From contig JAMYGW020000012.1 of assembly GCA_025617375.2 (NCBI GenBank), forward strand, positions 124,001 to 188,000: 64,000 nucleotides of DNA. Reading direction: 5' to 3'. Below, one piece after another: positions 10,634 to 22,381 of the stretch. The stretch comes from Acarospora socialis (lineage: Eukaryota; Ascomycota; Lecanoromycetes; Acarosporales; Acarosporaceae). How positions within the stretch are numbered: position 1 is the first letter of the stretch; each line of letters opens with the position of its first letter. The notes under the pieces were generated by a model, which worked only from the letters and a program-made list of their open reading frames with translations, made no database searches and was not told where the DNA came from. A program made the translations under genes and the position numbers.

Positions 10634-12878
10634 ATGCTGGACGAGAAGAGCTCAGCCCATTTGGGTGCTGCCGCAATGGCCGACATTACGGCAGATGATG
10701 ATGCGCGCCTGCGGAAGTCGTCTGATGCTACGATTAGAACTTCTTCCGCGTTAGAGTCGACCGACCTTCCGGCCCATACACAATCCGTAGATTTTGCCCT
10801 ACCACCGGCGACGACCTCGACTCCTCGAATCCCGTCTCTTCGCTCTACCTCAGATTCTCCTGCCACCGCAAACATGACGCCTTCATCGACTCCTCTCGGC
10901 ACTCTGAACGCTGCTCGACGCCCTGGAGTTCCGCCATCATCACTTTCTAGTATGCGAGCCGGAGGTCTCCCTGAAGACATGCAAGCGAAGATGAAGGCCT
11001 TCCACCTCTCGAGGCGAGGCGCGCCGCCCGCTCCGAACATGCGCATGCCCGGTATCCCACCGGTGCATTCCGTCTCCACCAACACCATCCCGACCGCTCC
11101 AGGCTTGACGCCGAGCGCGCCGGTAGCCAAAAGTATTGGGTCTCCGGCTCAGACGGTCCCTGGCCTTCCGGAAGCTCCGGCGTTGGAAATCCCCGGCGGC
11201 TTGAGATTACCGCCAAGTACACGGCCGCAGGTACAGAACTGGATCTCGGCGCCTGCAGTGCCGCACACAAAGGTGGGCTCGAAGCTGTCCTTGGCGGCAA
11301 AACGAGGTATGGGTCGGGGTTTGAAGTTGTCAGACGTGTCACAAGCAGCAGCCCCTTCAAGTGACGTTGGCGTACCCGCTAGCTTGTCCGGTGGCGTGGA
11401 GACAGCAGGAACAGAGTCTGCAAATGGAACAGCTGTTGGGACGAATTCGGAGAGTCATGCCGGAGGAGCGCCCTCGGACTCTCTTTTCAATAAGTTCTCG
11501 GACTTTGTCGACACTGCCGCGGGAACCCTCAAGTTCAAGGGTAAGGCTGTCATTCACAGGAAAGGCATCGACTTCTCGAGTGGAAGTAGCTTCAGCATCT
11601 CCCTCGATGAAGTGGACAGTCTGGAAGAGTTGGGGAAAGGGAATTATGGGACAGTCTACAAAGTCCGGCATAGTCGTCCACAAATGAGGAGGCCGGGGCT
11701 AGGCTTAAGTGGAAATCGTCCTTACCCGTCCATGTCAGCATCCTCAACAGCTACGTCTTCTCCAATCACCCCGGCCTCGGCAGATTCGAGTAACAGTGTA
11801 GCTCCGCAAAGTTCCACCTCCTGCACGCCGACAGGCAGTCAAAGCAACACCACCGGAATCGTAATGGCGATGAAGGAGATCAGGCTGGAACTGGACGAGG
11901 CCAAGTTTGCTGCCATCATCATGGAATTGGATGTCCTGCATCGCTGCGTGTCGCCTTTCATCATCGACTTCTACGGTGCTTTCTTCCAGGAAGGTGCAGT
12001 CTATATCTGCATGGAGTACATGGATGGCGGGTCCGTTGATAAACTCTACGGGGATGGCATACCAGAAGCTGTTCTGCGGAAGATCACGCTCTGCACTGTG
12101 ATGGGTCTCAAGGCGCTCAAGGATGATCATAACATAATTCATCGCGATGTGAAGCCGACGAATATCCTTGTCAACAGCCGGGGCCAAGTTAAGATTTGTG
12201 ACTTTGGCGTAAGCGGAAACTTAGTCGCAAGCATTGCGAAGACCAACATCGGTTGCCAAAGCTACATGGCTCCAGAGCGTATAGCAAGCGGTGGGATTGC
12301 TCAAGCTGGTGCGAATCCGGGTGGGGGCACCTACAGTGTGCAGAGTGATATCTGGAGCCTTGGACTGAGTATCATCGAATGCGCCATGGGCCGGTACCCC
12401 TATCCACCTGAGACCTACAACAACATTTTCAGTCAGCTTAGTGTAATCCTTCCATTATCATCCAACTATATACGGTCGAGACACTGACATTGTTGGGTAG
12501 GCTATCGTAGATGGCGAGCCGCCAGACCTGCCGGCGGAGGGCTTCTCAAACACCGCGCGTGATTTTGTACGGCGTTGTTTGAACAAGGTGCCGAAGCTCC
12601 GACCCACCTACGCCATGCTTCTACGTCACGCTTGGTTTTCTCCACTGATGAAGCCTCCCAGCATTTCGGAGGAGGACGAGGATGCCGAAACCTTCTCATC
12701 AAGTTCCGCTAGGGAAACGCCAATGACTGCCGACGATGAAGTCTCTGAGTGGGTTATTGGCGCGATGGAGAGGCGGAGAACGGGGACAGCGGGCAAAGGG
12801 CAGAAACCGGCCCTTCATGCTGCTCCGCTCGACGCAATGCCGAGTCCGTCGAATGAACAGGCGGATGGCTTGAGTTGA
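10634..12878 (+). CDS. PBS2: MAP kinase kinase of the HOG osmostress pathway (Pbs2/PbsB)
   Basis: Two exons, 10634-12442 and 12501-12878, give 728 residues. The first 330 residues are Ser/Pro/Ala-rich, with the conserved KAFHLSRRGAPP segment used by Pbs2-type kinases. The kinase domain has the glycine loop GKGNYGTVYKVRH (about residue 332), a Ser/Pro-rich insertion of some 60 residues, AMKEIRLELDE with the ATP-binding Lys, HRDVKPTNIL (about 502), DFGVSGNLV, and the MAPKK activation loop SIAKTNIG with the two phospho-acceptor positions, followed by YMAPERI. It phosphorylates the Hog1/SakA MAPK in response to osmotic and other stress. The intron (12443-12500, donor GTAATC) lies between IFSQLS and AIVDGEPPDLP. 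An ATG at 10676 is a possible alternative start. It is the last host gene before the transposon compartment. Confidence 0.93.
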
Positions 12879-13020
12879 GTCAAACATACTTGATCTTGAC
12901 TGTATGTCGCTATTCAAAGCCCTAAGTGTCACGTGGGACTGGGCTCACCGAACACCATCGTTTGGTGTCCTAGGCCATTCATAGCTGTCAGTCCTGGTTG
13001 GGTGAAACTGTCTGTCTTGT
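12879..13020. other. 3' flank of PBS2 and left edge of the AT-rich compartment
   Basis: CG and GG/CC dinucleotides are still normal up to about 12990; from about 13030 they nearly disappear. The transition is within roughly 150 bp of the PBS2 stop codon. Confidence 0.5.
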
Positions 13021-13974
13021 GATCTTACATAGAAGCAGCATATCTGCTGCAGCAATGTTATTCACAGAAGCAGGTACTCTATAATATCTGCACATTTGTA
13101 AGCTTTAATATTTATTCTTGCTAATAGATTATTAAAGTAAGAGTATGACAATCATCAACAAGTTGAAAGATAGCTTAGCTATTTTGACTTAGAAAAAACT
13201 GAAAAAACTCTTGAAGCTGCTATCAAAGTATTATGAACAATATATTTGGTGCAGTCACATATAGACTGTTAGTAAGCATAGTAAATTTTATTTATTTATT
13301 CTTCATTCTATGCATACAGCTATAAAAGCTATGACAGTTAATAAACATACAGTTATTATAAAGTAAGATGTCAGAACATTACAAACAATACTAACAGAAC
13401 ATTACAGACAATACTTTAGTGCAGTCATGACATTGATGATTAGTAAGCATAGTTAAGCAACAATTTATAAGTATGAAGCTTCTCTGCACATAAGACTCTT
13501 TAGTAGAGTGACTGTTGAGCTTTTTCAAAGTTGGTTTTTTGCTTATTTCACATGACTTGTTAGTCATGCTTTGCCATAGTGACAAATACATCTCAATTTC
13601 TTCAAAAATTTGAACAAATTTTTGATCATGTGCATTGAGCTTGAAAGCAATCTGTTTTTTGTGATTTTTTTTTTTTTTTTTTTGTTTTGTAGAGAATTGT
13701 GAGACCTTTCAAATAATGTAAAAATTACCAAAATTACCCTAGAAACAAAGAAGATTACCATAAATATAATCTGAGTTAGATCAGACCTGAATAGTTGTTT
13801 GATGAGCTAGGTCAAGTTCTAAAATCTGAGCTCAGTCAAACTCAATGATCACTTTGCTCTTCAGAGATTAGTTTTGATATCAATAAATATATATTGTATT
13901 GCTTTATCATTGAATAGTTTGTGCATTGTTATATTTCATACTGTTATAAATCTATTTTAGTAATTTATTCTTAA
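13020..13974. other. decayed repeat DNA, unclassified
   Basis: AT-rich sequence without a supported gene. It contains imperfect direct repeats with the shared word agtaagcatagt (13271-13282 and 13442-13453, both following a gtgcagtca element) and a T tract at 13668-13682. A fragment of LINE A lies inside at 13287-13351. Confidence 0.4.
13287..13351 (-). mobile_element. LINE A, 3'-terminal fragment
   Basis: The (TTTA)n tract followed by ttcattctatgcatacagc and ctataaaagctatgacagtt matches the reverse complement of the 3' end of the full-length LINE A copy (28010-28079). Only the last 65 bases are present, as expected of extreme 5' truncation on insertion. Confidence 0.7.
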
Positions 13975-13975
13975 C

Positions 13976-14988
13976 AATAAATATTATTATTATTATTATT
14001 CTTACACTGAACTAACTATGCTAAGCAGAACTTCTCTTCAGTTTATATCTTAGAAAATCTTACAAGAATGAAAATTTAAGCTCATAATGTTTCTTGTATG
14101 AAAGTAGATTAAATGCAAAAGTTGAGTGAATAAAATATAAGATGAATGATCTCACTTTTAATTATAGAGAACATTGATCATAAACTGAAACTGACTTAAA
14201 TGACTGTTACACACAATTCATTTAACAGTCTCATAAATCAGCTCTTTAATAAACAAAAATTGTATAAAATTTCTTTTTCTTTCTTTCTGAATAATAAGCA
14301 GCTGTAAGTTCTTTCTGATTTTACATATCAGCAATATATGTTGTGAAGTCTTTGCTCTCTTATTACATAAGTAGTTGATAGAGAAAATTTTGAAAATCTT
14401 GATTTTATGAAGAAAGTAATTGTAGTTAATACATTCTGTATGAAACTGAATTAATTTTGAACTTTCAGTTTTTCTCAGTTTCTGATGAAGTTAAAGAACT
14501 CTTTTAAAAAATAATTTAATAATTTAATTTCATCTTCTATTCTTCTTTTTCTGATTAGTGTCATATTATCTCTGAATTTATGCATTTTGTATAATCTTCT
14601 TCAAGCTGATTTTCTTCATTAGTTTTACTAAGAAATGAGTGACTGCTTTCATCATCATAAATCAACAGACTTTCTACTTAATTCTTTTTTTAATGAGACT
14701 GCAGATCTTGTTTTTCATTTCTGCAAAGACTGTATTTTTTATATAAGTGAGATAGACTTGTATTCTATCATCTAAATATAGATCAAGAAAAAAAATGTAG
14801 ATTTTAATTTTCAAAGTACTGATTGAAGTAGTCTGATAAGTGTCAGCAATTATACAAAGATATTTGAACTGAGTGATTTTAATTGCACTGATAATCTTCT
14901 TTATGTGATGATTCTTGATAGATGTGTGTCAAACATATACTTTATAAGTCATTGCTGATTAAATAACTGATGTGTAGATCTGTCAAGA
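13976..14988 (-). mobile_element. LINE B, 3' fragment (minus-strand copy)
   Basis: The (ATT)n run at 13982-14000 followed by cttacactgaactaactatg is the reverse complement of the 3' end of the LINE B copy at 40540-40585 (gtttagtgtaagaat then (TAA)n). The match continues colinearly to about 14988, corresponding to about 39590 in the other copy, so this holds the last 1 kb: the end of the RT-RNase region and the 3' untranslated part. It is strongly hypermutated. The 5' side abuts the tail of a LINE A fragment. Confidence 0.65.
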
Positions 14989-14991
14989 TTG

Positions 14992-15170
14992 TTTATTTAT
15001 TTATTTATTCTTCATACATCACATGCAACTATAGTAGTTATGGTGACTTAGTAGAACATTTGTTGAATATGCAGATTTATTCTGACAATTCATATGTATA
15101 ATATATGAATTACAGATTTATTCTAATAATTCTAATTGCTTATTGATCACTTCTGAACAGTCAATCTGAT
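14992..15170 (-). mobile_element. LINE A, decayed 3' fragment
   Basis: A (TTTA)n tract at 14993-15010 followed by ttcatacatcacatgcaact and ending in tgatcacttctgaacagtca matches the minus strand of the LINE A 3' untranslated region, with more divergence than the other copies. About 180 bp remain. Confidence 0.55.
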
Positions 15171-15430
15171 TGTGGGTCTCAGTGGTCAGTAGTTAAGGAA
15201 ATTTAGGGTTTGATGTCTAAATAATAGGTAAATGATTGTGTATATAGTGTCTTTTATAGACAACTAAGATCTGTAGAATTTTTCATCACTTGTTCCCCTT
15301 ATACAACTGAATGACTTGGTGATTGATTTGGTGGGTGGTGTGGGATTTGAACTCATGATCTTTGAAATTAAGCAATATACTAGTGGGGTCACTACTTCTC
15401 TAGTTTTTTGCTTAATTTCTTAGGTCATTC
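15171..15430 (-). repeat. short interspersed repeat with a tRNA-like B box (possible SINE or MITE remnant)
   Basis: This 260-bp stretch keeps many GG and CC dinucleotides (for example ggtgggtggtgtggg at 15329-15343) although its surroundings have almost none; CG is absent. On the minus strand GTTCAAATC at 15352-15344 matches the RNA polymerase III B box and lies downstream of an ACTAGTATATTG segment. The actagtgggg word resembles the ends of the MITE pair at 43.4-44.1 kb (actagtgggcc), so it may be a relative of those instead. A true tRNA cloverleaf is not evident. Confidence 0.35.
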
Positions 15431-16099
15431 AAGCAGTATACATCTAAACTGCTGTGTATACATGTCAGCAATTTAACTCAAATAGAAAGTTACAGTTTTG
15501 AGACAGATCAGATTAAATGATGACAATTGTAAAATTGCTTTGTGACAATTTAACTGTACATCATTCAAAAAGAATGGTGTAACTGATCTGATTGATGAAT
15601 TTAGTCATTATAGTCAACAAAATCTCAATATTCTGACAACTGCCAATAACAACTATCTTATGAGACAAATTCAGAGTGATATCTTCAGATACTAGTATGT
15701 TCATATTCACTAGTATTTTGATCTTGAGATCTTCAACAATGTGAACTTCATGCAACACAATCACAGTACAATCATCTTTTTCAGATAAATAGATATCTAT
15801 CTTGACATATTTGTCAAAATTGTGTATCATGACATCTAATTCTCATACTGATATAGACAACAGTATATGATGAGTTGTCATATTAAATGTCTGTTCTTTA
15901 AGAAACTGTCTGATGATAAGAATCATTGTGCAGTCAGTGTTAAGACAAATAAACTAATTGATAGTTGCATCAGAAGATAGTCTTGCTTTCATTATTATAT
16001 AGTGTTATTCTTAAAATTCATAGTTGTCTGAACTGAATCAGTTCATTATGATGAATTTAACATAGATAGATGCAGAGAATATCAACAGTGTCAACATCA

Positions 16100-16460
16100 T
16101 TTTTGTATAAAGTGATTGTTGAGTCAAATCAAATCAAGATCTTCTGATCTGATCTGATCTACAGATTAAGTCAGATCTAGAATTTTGATCTGATTTGACT
16201 CACAGACTGAGTCAAAGTTGAGTTGAGTCAGACTTGACAACTCATTCATACTAAATATAGTATATTTAACACTTATTTCTAATGAATCTAGCTCTAAATC
16301 AATATATTGAGACTCAAAATTTCTAATAATAGTATATATTCTGACTTTGATTGATCTGCAAATTGAGTCAGAACAATTAATTTGATTCTGATCTGATCTG
16401 TGAATTGAGTTAAAGTTAAGCTGAGTTAAGTTAAAATCAGACTGATCTGACAGTCACTCT
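16100..16460. repeat. low-complexity GATCT/CTGAT-rich stretch
   Basis: Overlapping short words such as tctgatctgatctgatct (16135-16152) and gatttgactcacagactgag recur here, giving a degenerate simple-sequence region within the decayed Gypsy-like element. No coding content seen. Confidence 0.45.
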
Positions 16461-16705
16461 ATTTTTGTATCTGTTTTCACAATAAATTTACTCTGACTAC
16501 ACTCAGCACAAAGATGCTTGTGTAACTGATTATTAAATCAAAATGACTAACAGCAGACTCAACATTCTAGTTTAGATAGTTTGATGATGTAATTTATATC
16601 AATGAAGTTCTCATTATCATGATTCTTGTTCAATAAAGAAATCTCATGTTTCTTCTTTTTCTCAGTAACATTCTTGTTACTGTTATCTGAATTATGTGTT
16701 TCATA

Positions 16706-17044
16706 CAGCTCAGAAACATCAATTTGCCATATACAGCAAAGATGCTGTTTACTATCAAGGAAGGAATCAAAGCTACTTTGCTGTTTTTGAAGAAAACCAA
16801 AGTAGCTACTAGAAAATGGTTATTAGAAGAAGTTGAGAGTGAAGATGAGATTTAGAAAAGAAAAAAGATATTGATTGACAATCAGCATCAGATTGACTGA
16901 ACAGAAGTGATCAAAAAGCATTCAGATTGATTATTCACATGTTTAAGATTTTGAGTTTTGTTTTGTGTCTACATCTTTCACTATATGTCTATTAACTGTC
17001 ATAGCTTTTATAGCTGCATGCATAGAATGAAGAATAAATAAAAA
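16706..17044 (+). mobile_element. LINE A, 5'-truncated copy with 13-bp target-site duplication
   Basis: Matches the last 0.34 kb of LINE A (end of ORF2 and 3' untranslated region, ending gaagaataaataaa). It is flanked by perfect direct repeats TATGTGTTTCATA at 16693-16705 and 17045-17057, the signature of target-primed reverse transcription. It keeps GG and CC words and is much less mutated than the DNA on either side, so it is a recent insertion. Confidence 0.88.
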
Positions 17045-17177
17045 TATGTGTTTCATAGTATGCATTCTTGTACACTTAATACTTTTCTTGCTTATTGAGC
17101 TGTTCATCATCAGTGTGATATGTTCATGATTTATCATACTGGTATGAAGAACAATAAGGTCAATATAACTGATATTG

Positions 17178-17489
17178 TTAGAAATATAACTCACAATAGC
17201 TGTAACTAAAGTGTAGTGCCTACTTTTGACAGATTATGAGCTCAGATTAATGCAGTGAAAAAATCTTGCAGAAATGCAGTTAATTTCATATGTCTGTTGA
17301 TCACTTAGAGTGTGAAAAGTAAGCTCAAAGATTGCAGATTTGACACATGTTGCACACACAAATTCTGTCTGCATGAAGCTGAATCTCAGCAATATAAGTG
17401 CATTGCTGATGATTGTGAGTTAGAAAAAGTGTTAGAAATATAACTCATGATAGCTGTGACTAAAGTGTGATACTCACTTTTGACAGATA
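17178..17489. repeat. pair of ~60-bp direct repeats
   Basis: The words gttagaaatataactca, atagctgt and acttttgacagat recur in the same order at 17178-17238 and 17430-17489, 252 bp apart, differing mainly by C/T and G/A. They could be the ends of a small element or two solo terminal-repeat fragments. The 190 bp between them show no coding content. Confidence 0.5.
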
Positions 17490-18816
17490 TGAAGAGCAGT
17501 TTGATTGATAGAGTTGTTTTGAGATGTTTGAATCATAATGAGATTGAATTGTATTTTGATACAGTTCAAACAACACACTTTTGTTTCTGAATGTTATTTG
17601 TAAAGACTGTTGAAATATCAATAATTGATGATTCAGAGAAGAATATCAACAAGATTTCTCTGCAGCATTATTGCAATTCTGATTCTACTGACAGTTATTT
17701 CATTGTCTGTAACTAGAATACTGATTTTTATAAGAAATATAAGAAAACTGATTGTTATAAGAAACTTGATCATAATAAATAGATCTAGATTGATTGAGTT
17801 CATCAAATTTGATGTTGAAAGACTGAAAAGAGTGATTTCTACTAAATGTCTGTGATTGTTGTGTTAGTCAGTTTGACAATATTAACTGATTTTGTGCATA
17901 GATATCAAATCAAATATTCTTCTGTGCATTCACTGTCTCAATGAGATTCTTAATAGTAAACTTGTCAGTTGATGACAGTAAATGCAGATGTAATTTACTG
18001 TTCATATGTTCATAGATCAGTAAAACTTGTGAATAATCATTGATAATGATATTGATGTTCTTTCTGTGTAAAACAACATTTTAAATATAGTTGATAGAGT
18101 CTTTGTGTTGATGAACATTATTAATGATATAATGTAGAGATTCAAGCATGAATAAGATACAGCTAAATGAATCATAAAATCTAGTTTCTAACATCTTACA
18201 TCATTCTTCAATATCTTTATTGTTGTTCTGAAGTCTCACTCTAATGAGATAACTAAGTTTTTCAGTATATCAGCAATCTGTCTTGTTTAAAGATATAACT
18301 TTAGATTTTCTGCAGAATGACTGTGTTCATGATAGTGATTTTAACTTGTACACAGTTCATAAAGAAGAAAATATTGTGATAAATCTGCTTGTCATCACTA
18401 ATCTCAGTGACATCAATGTTAAAATTAGAGTCAAAGTAGTTGATGTTTCTCATACAAAAGTGATTCTTTGTATCATAATCATCAAGTCTATTCTGCTCAT
18501 CATGATCAAACTATCTTAATAATCTTAATGAATTTAACAGATCTGATGAATCAGTCTGATGTGTCATTAAAACTCTGACTATAATCTGCTTAATTAGTTG
18601 ATCTAGCTGTTTCTGCATCATGTTGATGACATTGTTGTTGAATATGTTGAGCTTGCTGTCAGAAAACTGATTGATCAATAAACTTATTTCATGAAAATCT
18701 GTGAAATACTAAAACATCATTCATCAAAGTGAGTAACTTCTCAAAAGTTCTTCATAAGAGTTCAGAATCTCTTAACTGTACAATTATAATTGAACTGACT
18801 TAGAACAGTGTTGAAT

Positions 18817-18830
18817 ACTGAAAGAAAATT
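18817..18830. repeat. target-site duplication, left copy (LINE A copy 1)
   Basis: ACTGAAAGAAAATT, repeated exactly at 20821-20834, brackets the 2-kb LINE A copy. Fourteen identical bases in an otherwise mutated background indicate recent insertion. Confidence 0.88.
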
Positions 18831-20820
18831 TATTTATTTATTTATTTATTCTTCATTCTATGCATGCAGCTATAAAAGCTATGGCAGTTAATAGACATAT
18901 AGTGAAAGATGTAGACACAAAACAAAACTCAAAATCTTGAACATGTGAATAATCAATCTGAATGCTTTTTGATCACTTCTGTTCAGTCAATCTGATGCTG
19001 ATTGTCAATCAATATCTTTTTTCTTTTCTAAATCTCATCTTCACTCTCAACTTCTTCTAATAACCATTTTCTAGTAGCTACTTTGGTTTTCTTCAAAAAC
19101 AGCAAAGTAGCTTTGATTCCTTCCTTGATAGTAAACAGCACCTTTGCTGTATATGGCAAATTGATGTTTCTGAGCTGATTTTTCAGCTCAGTTTGCTCCT
19201 TTTTGTTATATTGACAGACTGTCAACAAATGCTCTGGGGTTTGATCTTTGTTGCATGCACCATTGCATTTCTTGCTGTTATAGTCTGGTAATCTATGCAG
19301 GTATGCTTTGAAATAGTCATGATCTAGTTTCATTTGTGTAAAAGTAGCAAATGAAAGTCTGTCTGCACTTTTCAGATCTTCTTTGATGTGAAAACTAGGT
19401 GTTTGATCAAACTGAGCATAGTATCTTTCTTGGGTTGTCTTTTCCCAGTGGGTGGTCCAGTTTTCCAGTGCTTTGGCCTTGATTTTGTGTTTGATATAGC
19501 TAATAGATGTAAATCTATCAGTATCTGGTGAAATTGACTGCTTTGCACCTGATTTTGCAGCTTTATCTGCTATTTCATTGTCTTTAATGTTCTCATGTTC
19601 AGAAATCCAATGAATATGAGGTGTAACTTCATAATCTATGAGTTTTTGAAGAGTTTCTTGACATTTAATAGCTAGATGCTGTTCAGATCCTTGATTTGTG
19701 GTTTGAATTCTTTGTATAGCTGCTTGATTGTCTGAAAAGATCCAAACATCTTTGATTCTTTGATATTTCATGATTTCTTTGAGACTTAACTTCAAAGACT
19801 GTGAGATTCCAAACAATTCAGCATCATAGACTTCCATGGTAGTTTCTAGATTTCAAGATTGTTGATGTATAATGTCTTTATACATGTAGCAAAGACCTGC
19901 ACCTAGATTTTCATCTAGTTTTGACCCATCTGTGTATAGAATAGCATTTCTTGCTCTAGTTTCTTTAGAAACAAGTGTTTCTAATTTCTTTAGATGTTTC
20001 AAAGTAGCTAGTTTCTTGTCAGATTTGCTGATTTGAATGTCTATGTTTGGTGAAACACTCCAAGATGCACAGCATAACTCATTTTGAGTTGAAACCTCCA
20101 AATTTAGTGTTTCTGGTAGATATTTGCAAATGCTATATAGCACTTTAATCAACTGAGTTGGGTGTTTCTTCTTAATGAGAGAGTTTGGATGTTGATTCCA
20201 GTCAAGATAATGATTTTCATCAATATCACATCCAGTTCCAAGTCCTGGTGAGTAGGTGTATGGAGTTCTTTGTCTAATTGAATGATTTTCTGACAAAGTA
20301 GCTATTCTTAAAGCATATAGCTCTGTTTTTTGATCAAGTCTAAATCTAGATGGTAATATAGCTGATTCTAGCTCCATAGCAGCTGATGGTGAAGACCTAA
20401 ATGCACCTAGAATTTTTCTAGTTGCTGAATTTTGAAGTTTTTGAAACAGCTTTTCAAAATTCTTTTGTTGTTTCCACCATACTGAGCTTCCATAGTCACT
20501 TATAGATGTGATGCAGGCTGTGTACAGCTGTTTTCCAGCTGATGTTGATAAACCCCATTCAGAATTCATCAGTCTATGCAGTAAATGCAATGTTCTAGTT
20601 GCAGAAGCTATTTTCTTTTGCACATGTGTCTTAAAAGACATTTTAGTGTCAAACCAAACACCTAGCCAGCGTACAACTTTAGAAGGATGTATAACAGTGT
20701 TATTTGGTAGTTTTACTGTTGATATAGCTTGATTTCCTTTCTGAAAATGAATGAGTTCTGACTTGCTGTCATCAAATATAACTGCATTTTCTTCAGCCCA
20801 TTGAAATGCAGTTTTTGTGA
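18831..20820 (-). mobile_element. LINE A copy 1, 5'-truncated, 2.0 kb
   Basis: Minus-strand copy carrying the C-terminal 40% of ORF2, 3' untranslated region and (AAAT)n tail. Reading frames at 20641-19853 and 19837-19028 cover the end of the reverse transcriptase, the RNase H region (YTDGSK, EVYDAELFGI, SDNQAAIQ, HENIKDNEIADKAAK) and a terminal CCHC motif (CNGACNKDQTPEHLLTVC). A single in-frame TGA at about 19850-19852 divides the frames. At five other Trp positions where the full-length copy has TGA this copy keeps TGG. Flanked by a 14-bp target-site duplication at 18817-18830 and 20821-20834. Confidence 0.92.
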
Positions 20821-20834
20821 ACTGAAAGAAAATT
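20821..20834. repeat. target-site duplication, right copy (LINE A copy 1)
   Basis: ACTGAAAGAAAATT, identical to 18817-18830. Confidence 0.88.
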
Positions 20835-21238
20835 AGATTTAAATAATAAAACTGTAGTTACAGCATCAATAAGATCTTAATTCAATGAATATAGCTTATC
20901 TGAATAGATAAGGTCTTGTTTAGTCAGTTCAGTGAGTTATTATGCAAGTATGATGACATTATGAGATAATGATGAATTCAGAATAAGATAGATGTTGATG
21001 ACTTGATGAATTGAGAACATCAATGAAAACTAGATAGATTTAACAGAATGAACAACTCAAGAAGATAGATTCTGTAAAACAGACAAATTGATGAGATAAA
21101 ACAGTTAATAAGACTGTCACTGATTTACTGATCTAGAATGATAAGATAGATATGAGTAGACAGAACAAATAAAATAAAATAAAAGCAACAGTATGACTAT
21201 GACTCAATTCAGAGATCTGATGAATTCAACAGTCAATG

Positions 21239-21254
21239 ATGCTGAATATTTAAT
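21239..21254. repeat. target-site duplication, left copy (full-length LINE A)
   Basis: ATGCTGAATATTTAAT, repeated exactly at 28080-28095 just after the (AAAT)n tail of the full-length element. Confidence 0.9.
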
Positions 21255-22381
21255 TTTGGACATCAACATCACCACAACCAACACATCTTCAAAAATTCTG
21301 AATCAACAGTTTTCTTCACCTTGATCTCTTCTAAAATTCATACTATTACTGCTTTTTGATATCTTTATTGCTCACAAAGTTGTTGGACTGTTTAGTTGTA
21401 CCCCTTAGTATCTAGTTTTTGAAGTTCGCAAATTTTTGCTTAATTTTCCTAGCTTGCTTGGCAGAATTTCTGCGCACCAAGCATCACCAGATACCTCAAC
21501 TAAGCCTCACTCACACCAAAACACCAAAAACACCAAAACAACCAAGAAAACACCAAAAACACCACTTTTACGCCAACTACACAGCAATTCCAGCCTATAC
21601 ACACCAAGCTACATCAATTCACGCATCATACAACATACCTACATAGCTCTACCATCAAAACAAGCTATTTGATCAACAAAATCGACTACTTTTCAGCTAT
21701 TTTCGCCCAAAAACCAGTGTTTCAGGTCGAATTTCTAAGCATTACAGACTGAATTACACCAAATCGCTCAATTCCAGCAACTGCACGCAGTTTCCGCAAA
21801 AACTAGCCGCAAAATAGCCATTTCTTGACGAATTTAGCTGGAATTTGAGCATTTCTTCTGTCAATTGATTAGCGTTGTGCATGCAGAAAGAACCTACCAG
21901 TGAAGACATACTCTACACTAGAAGCATCTCACAAAGACCTAGTGAAGAGTATAAGCAGGTAGCTACTTTCTAGCCCTATCTGCTGGTAAAAGCTCAGACT
22001 GGCAAACAATGTTGTCTGAGTAGTTGGGATATAAATACAAGGCTTCACGTGAAAATCTTGCCCTAGACGCATCTGCCCCAAGATCTAGTGGTTGAGTGAC
22101 TTATAGTATAGTCTTGCTTATAGTAGAGCTGGTAAAAGCCTATTGTAGAGTTTATCTACTCTAGGTGAATTGGAATATTAAGCAACATCTGAATTAGACA
22201 ATTGGGTACAACCTATTCTAGATGAAATAAGGATCCAAAGCTTCTATAATCTAGAACCTCAGGAAAATCTAGTTTTTACCTCCAAAAACTAGATAATTAC
22301 TGCTAGACATAGACCTTCTGGACCTGGATTTGGATAGGATTTTGGATTTGGACAGGATGGACCCCAAAAACACCTCATATC
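21255..22381 (+). promoter_or_regulatory. 5' leader (probable internal promoter) of LINE A
   Basis: About 1.1 kb of non-coding sequence before ORF1. The part 21425-22090 contains about twenty CG dinucleotides (cgcaccaag, cgccaac, cgcatcat, ttcgccc, agccgcaa), far more than the rest of the element. A CA-rich tract (caccaaaacaccaaaaacac) lies at 21514-21560. LINEs of this group carry an internal promoter in this position, but no specific element can be named. Confidence 0.55.

Larger units (their letters stand above)
15440..21254 (-). mobile_element. Gypsy-like LTR element fossil, interrupted by LINE A copies
   Basis: Between and around the LINE A insertions the minus strand shows faint retroelement coding similarity: an aspartic-protease-like region at about 15560-15830 and a gag-like region at about 17860-18700 of the type found in Pezizomycotina Gypsy elements. 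The pieces lie at about 15440-16705, 17058-18816 and 20835-21238. The element is old, thoroughly broken with dozens of interruptions, and heavily depleted in CG, CC and GG. I could not place its LTRs with confidence. It served as target for LINE A copies at 16706, 18831 and probably 21255. Confidence 0.45.

Noticed and set aside
15344-15352. tRNA gene
   Set aside because: Only a B-box-like word is present; no acceptor stem or anticodon arm could be folded by eye.
16100-16460. CRISPR-like or satellite array
   Set aside because: The GATCT-rich words have no regular spacing or unit length; it is degenerate low-complexity DNA in a eukaryotic repeat.
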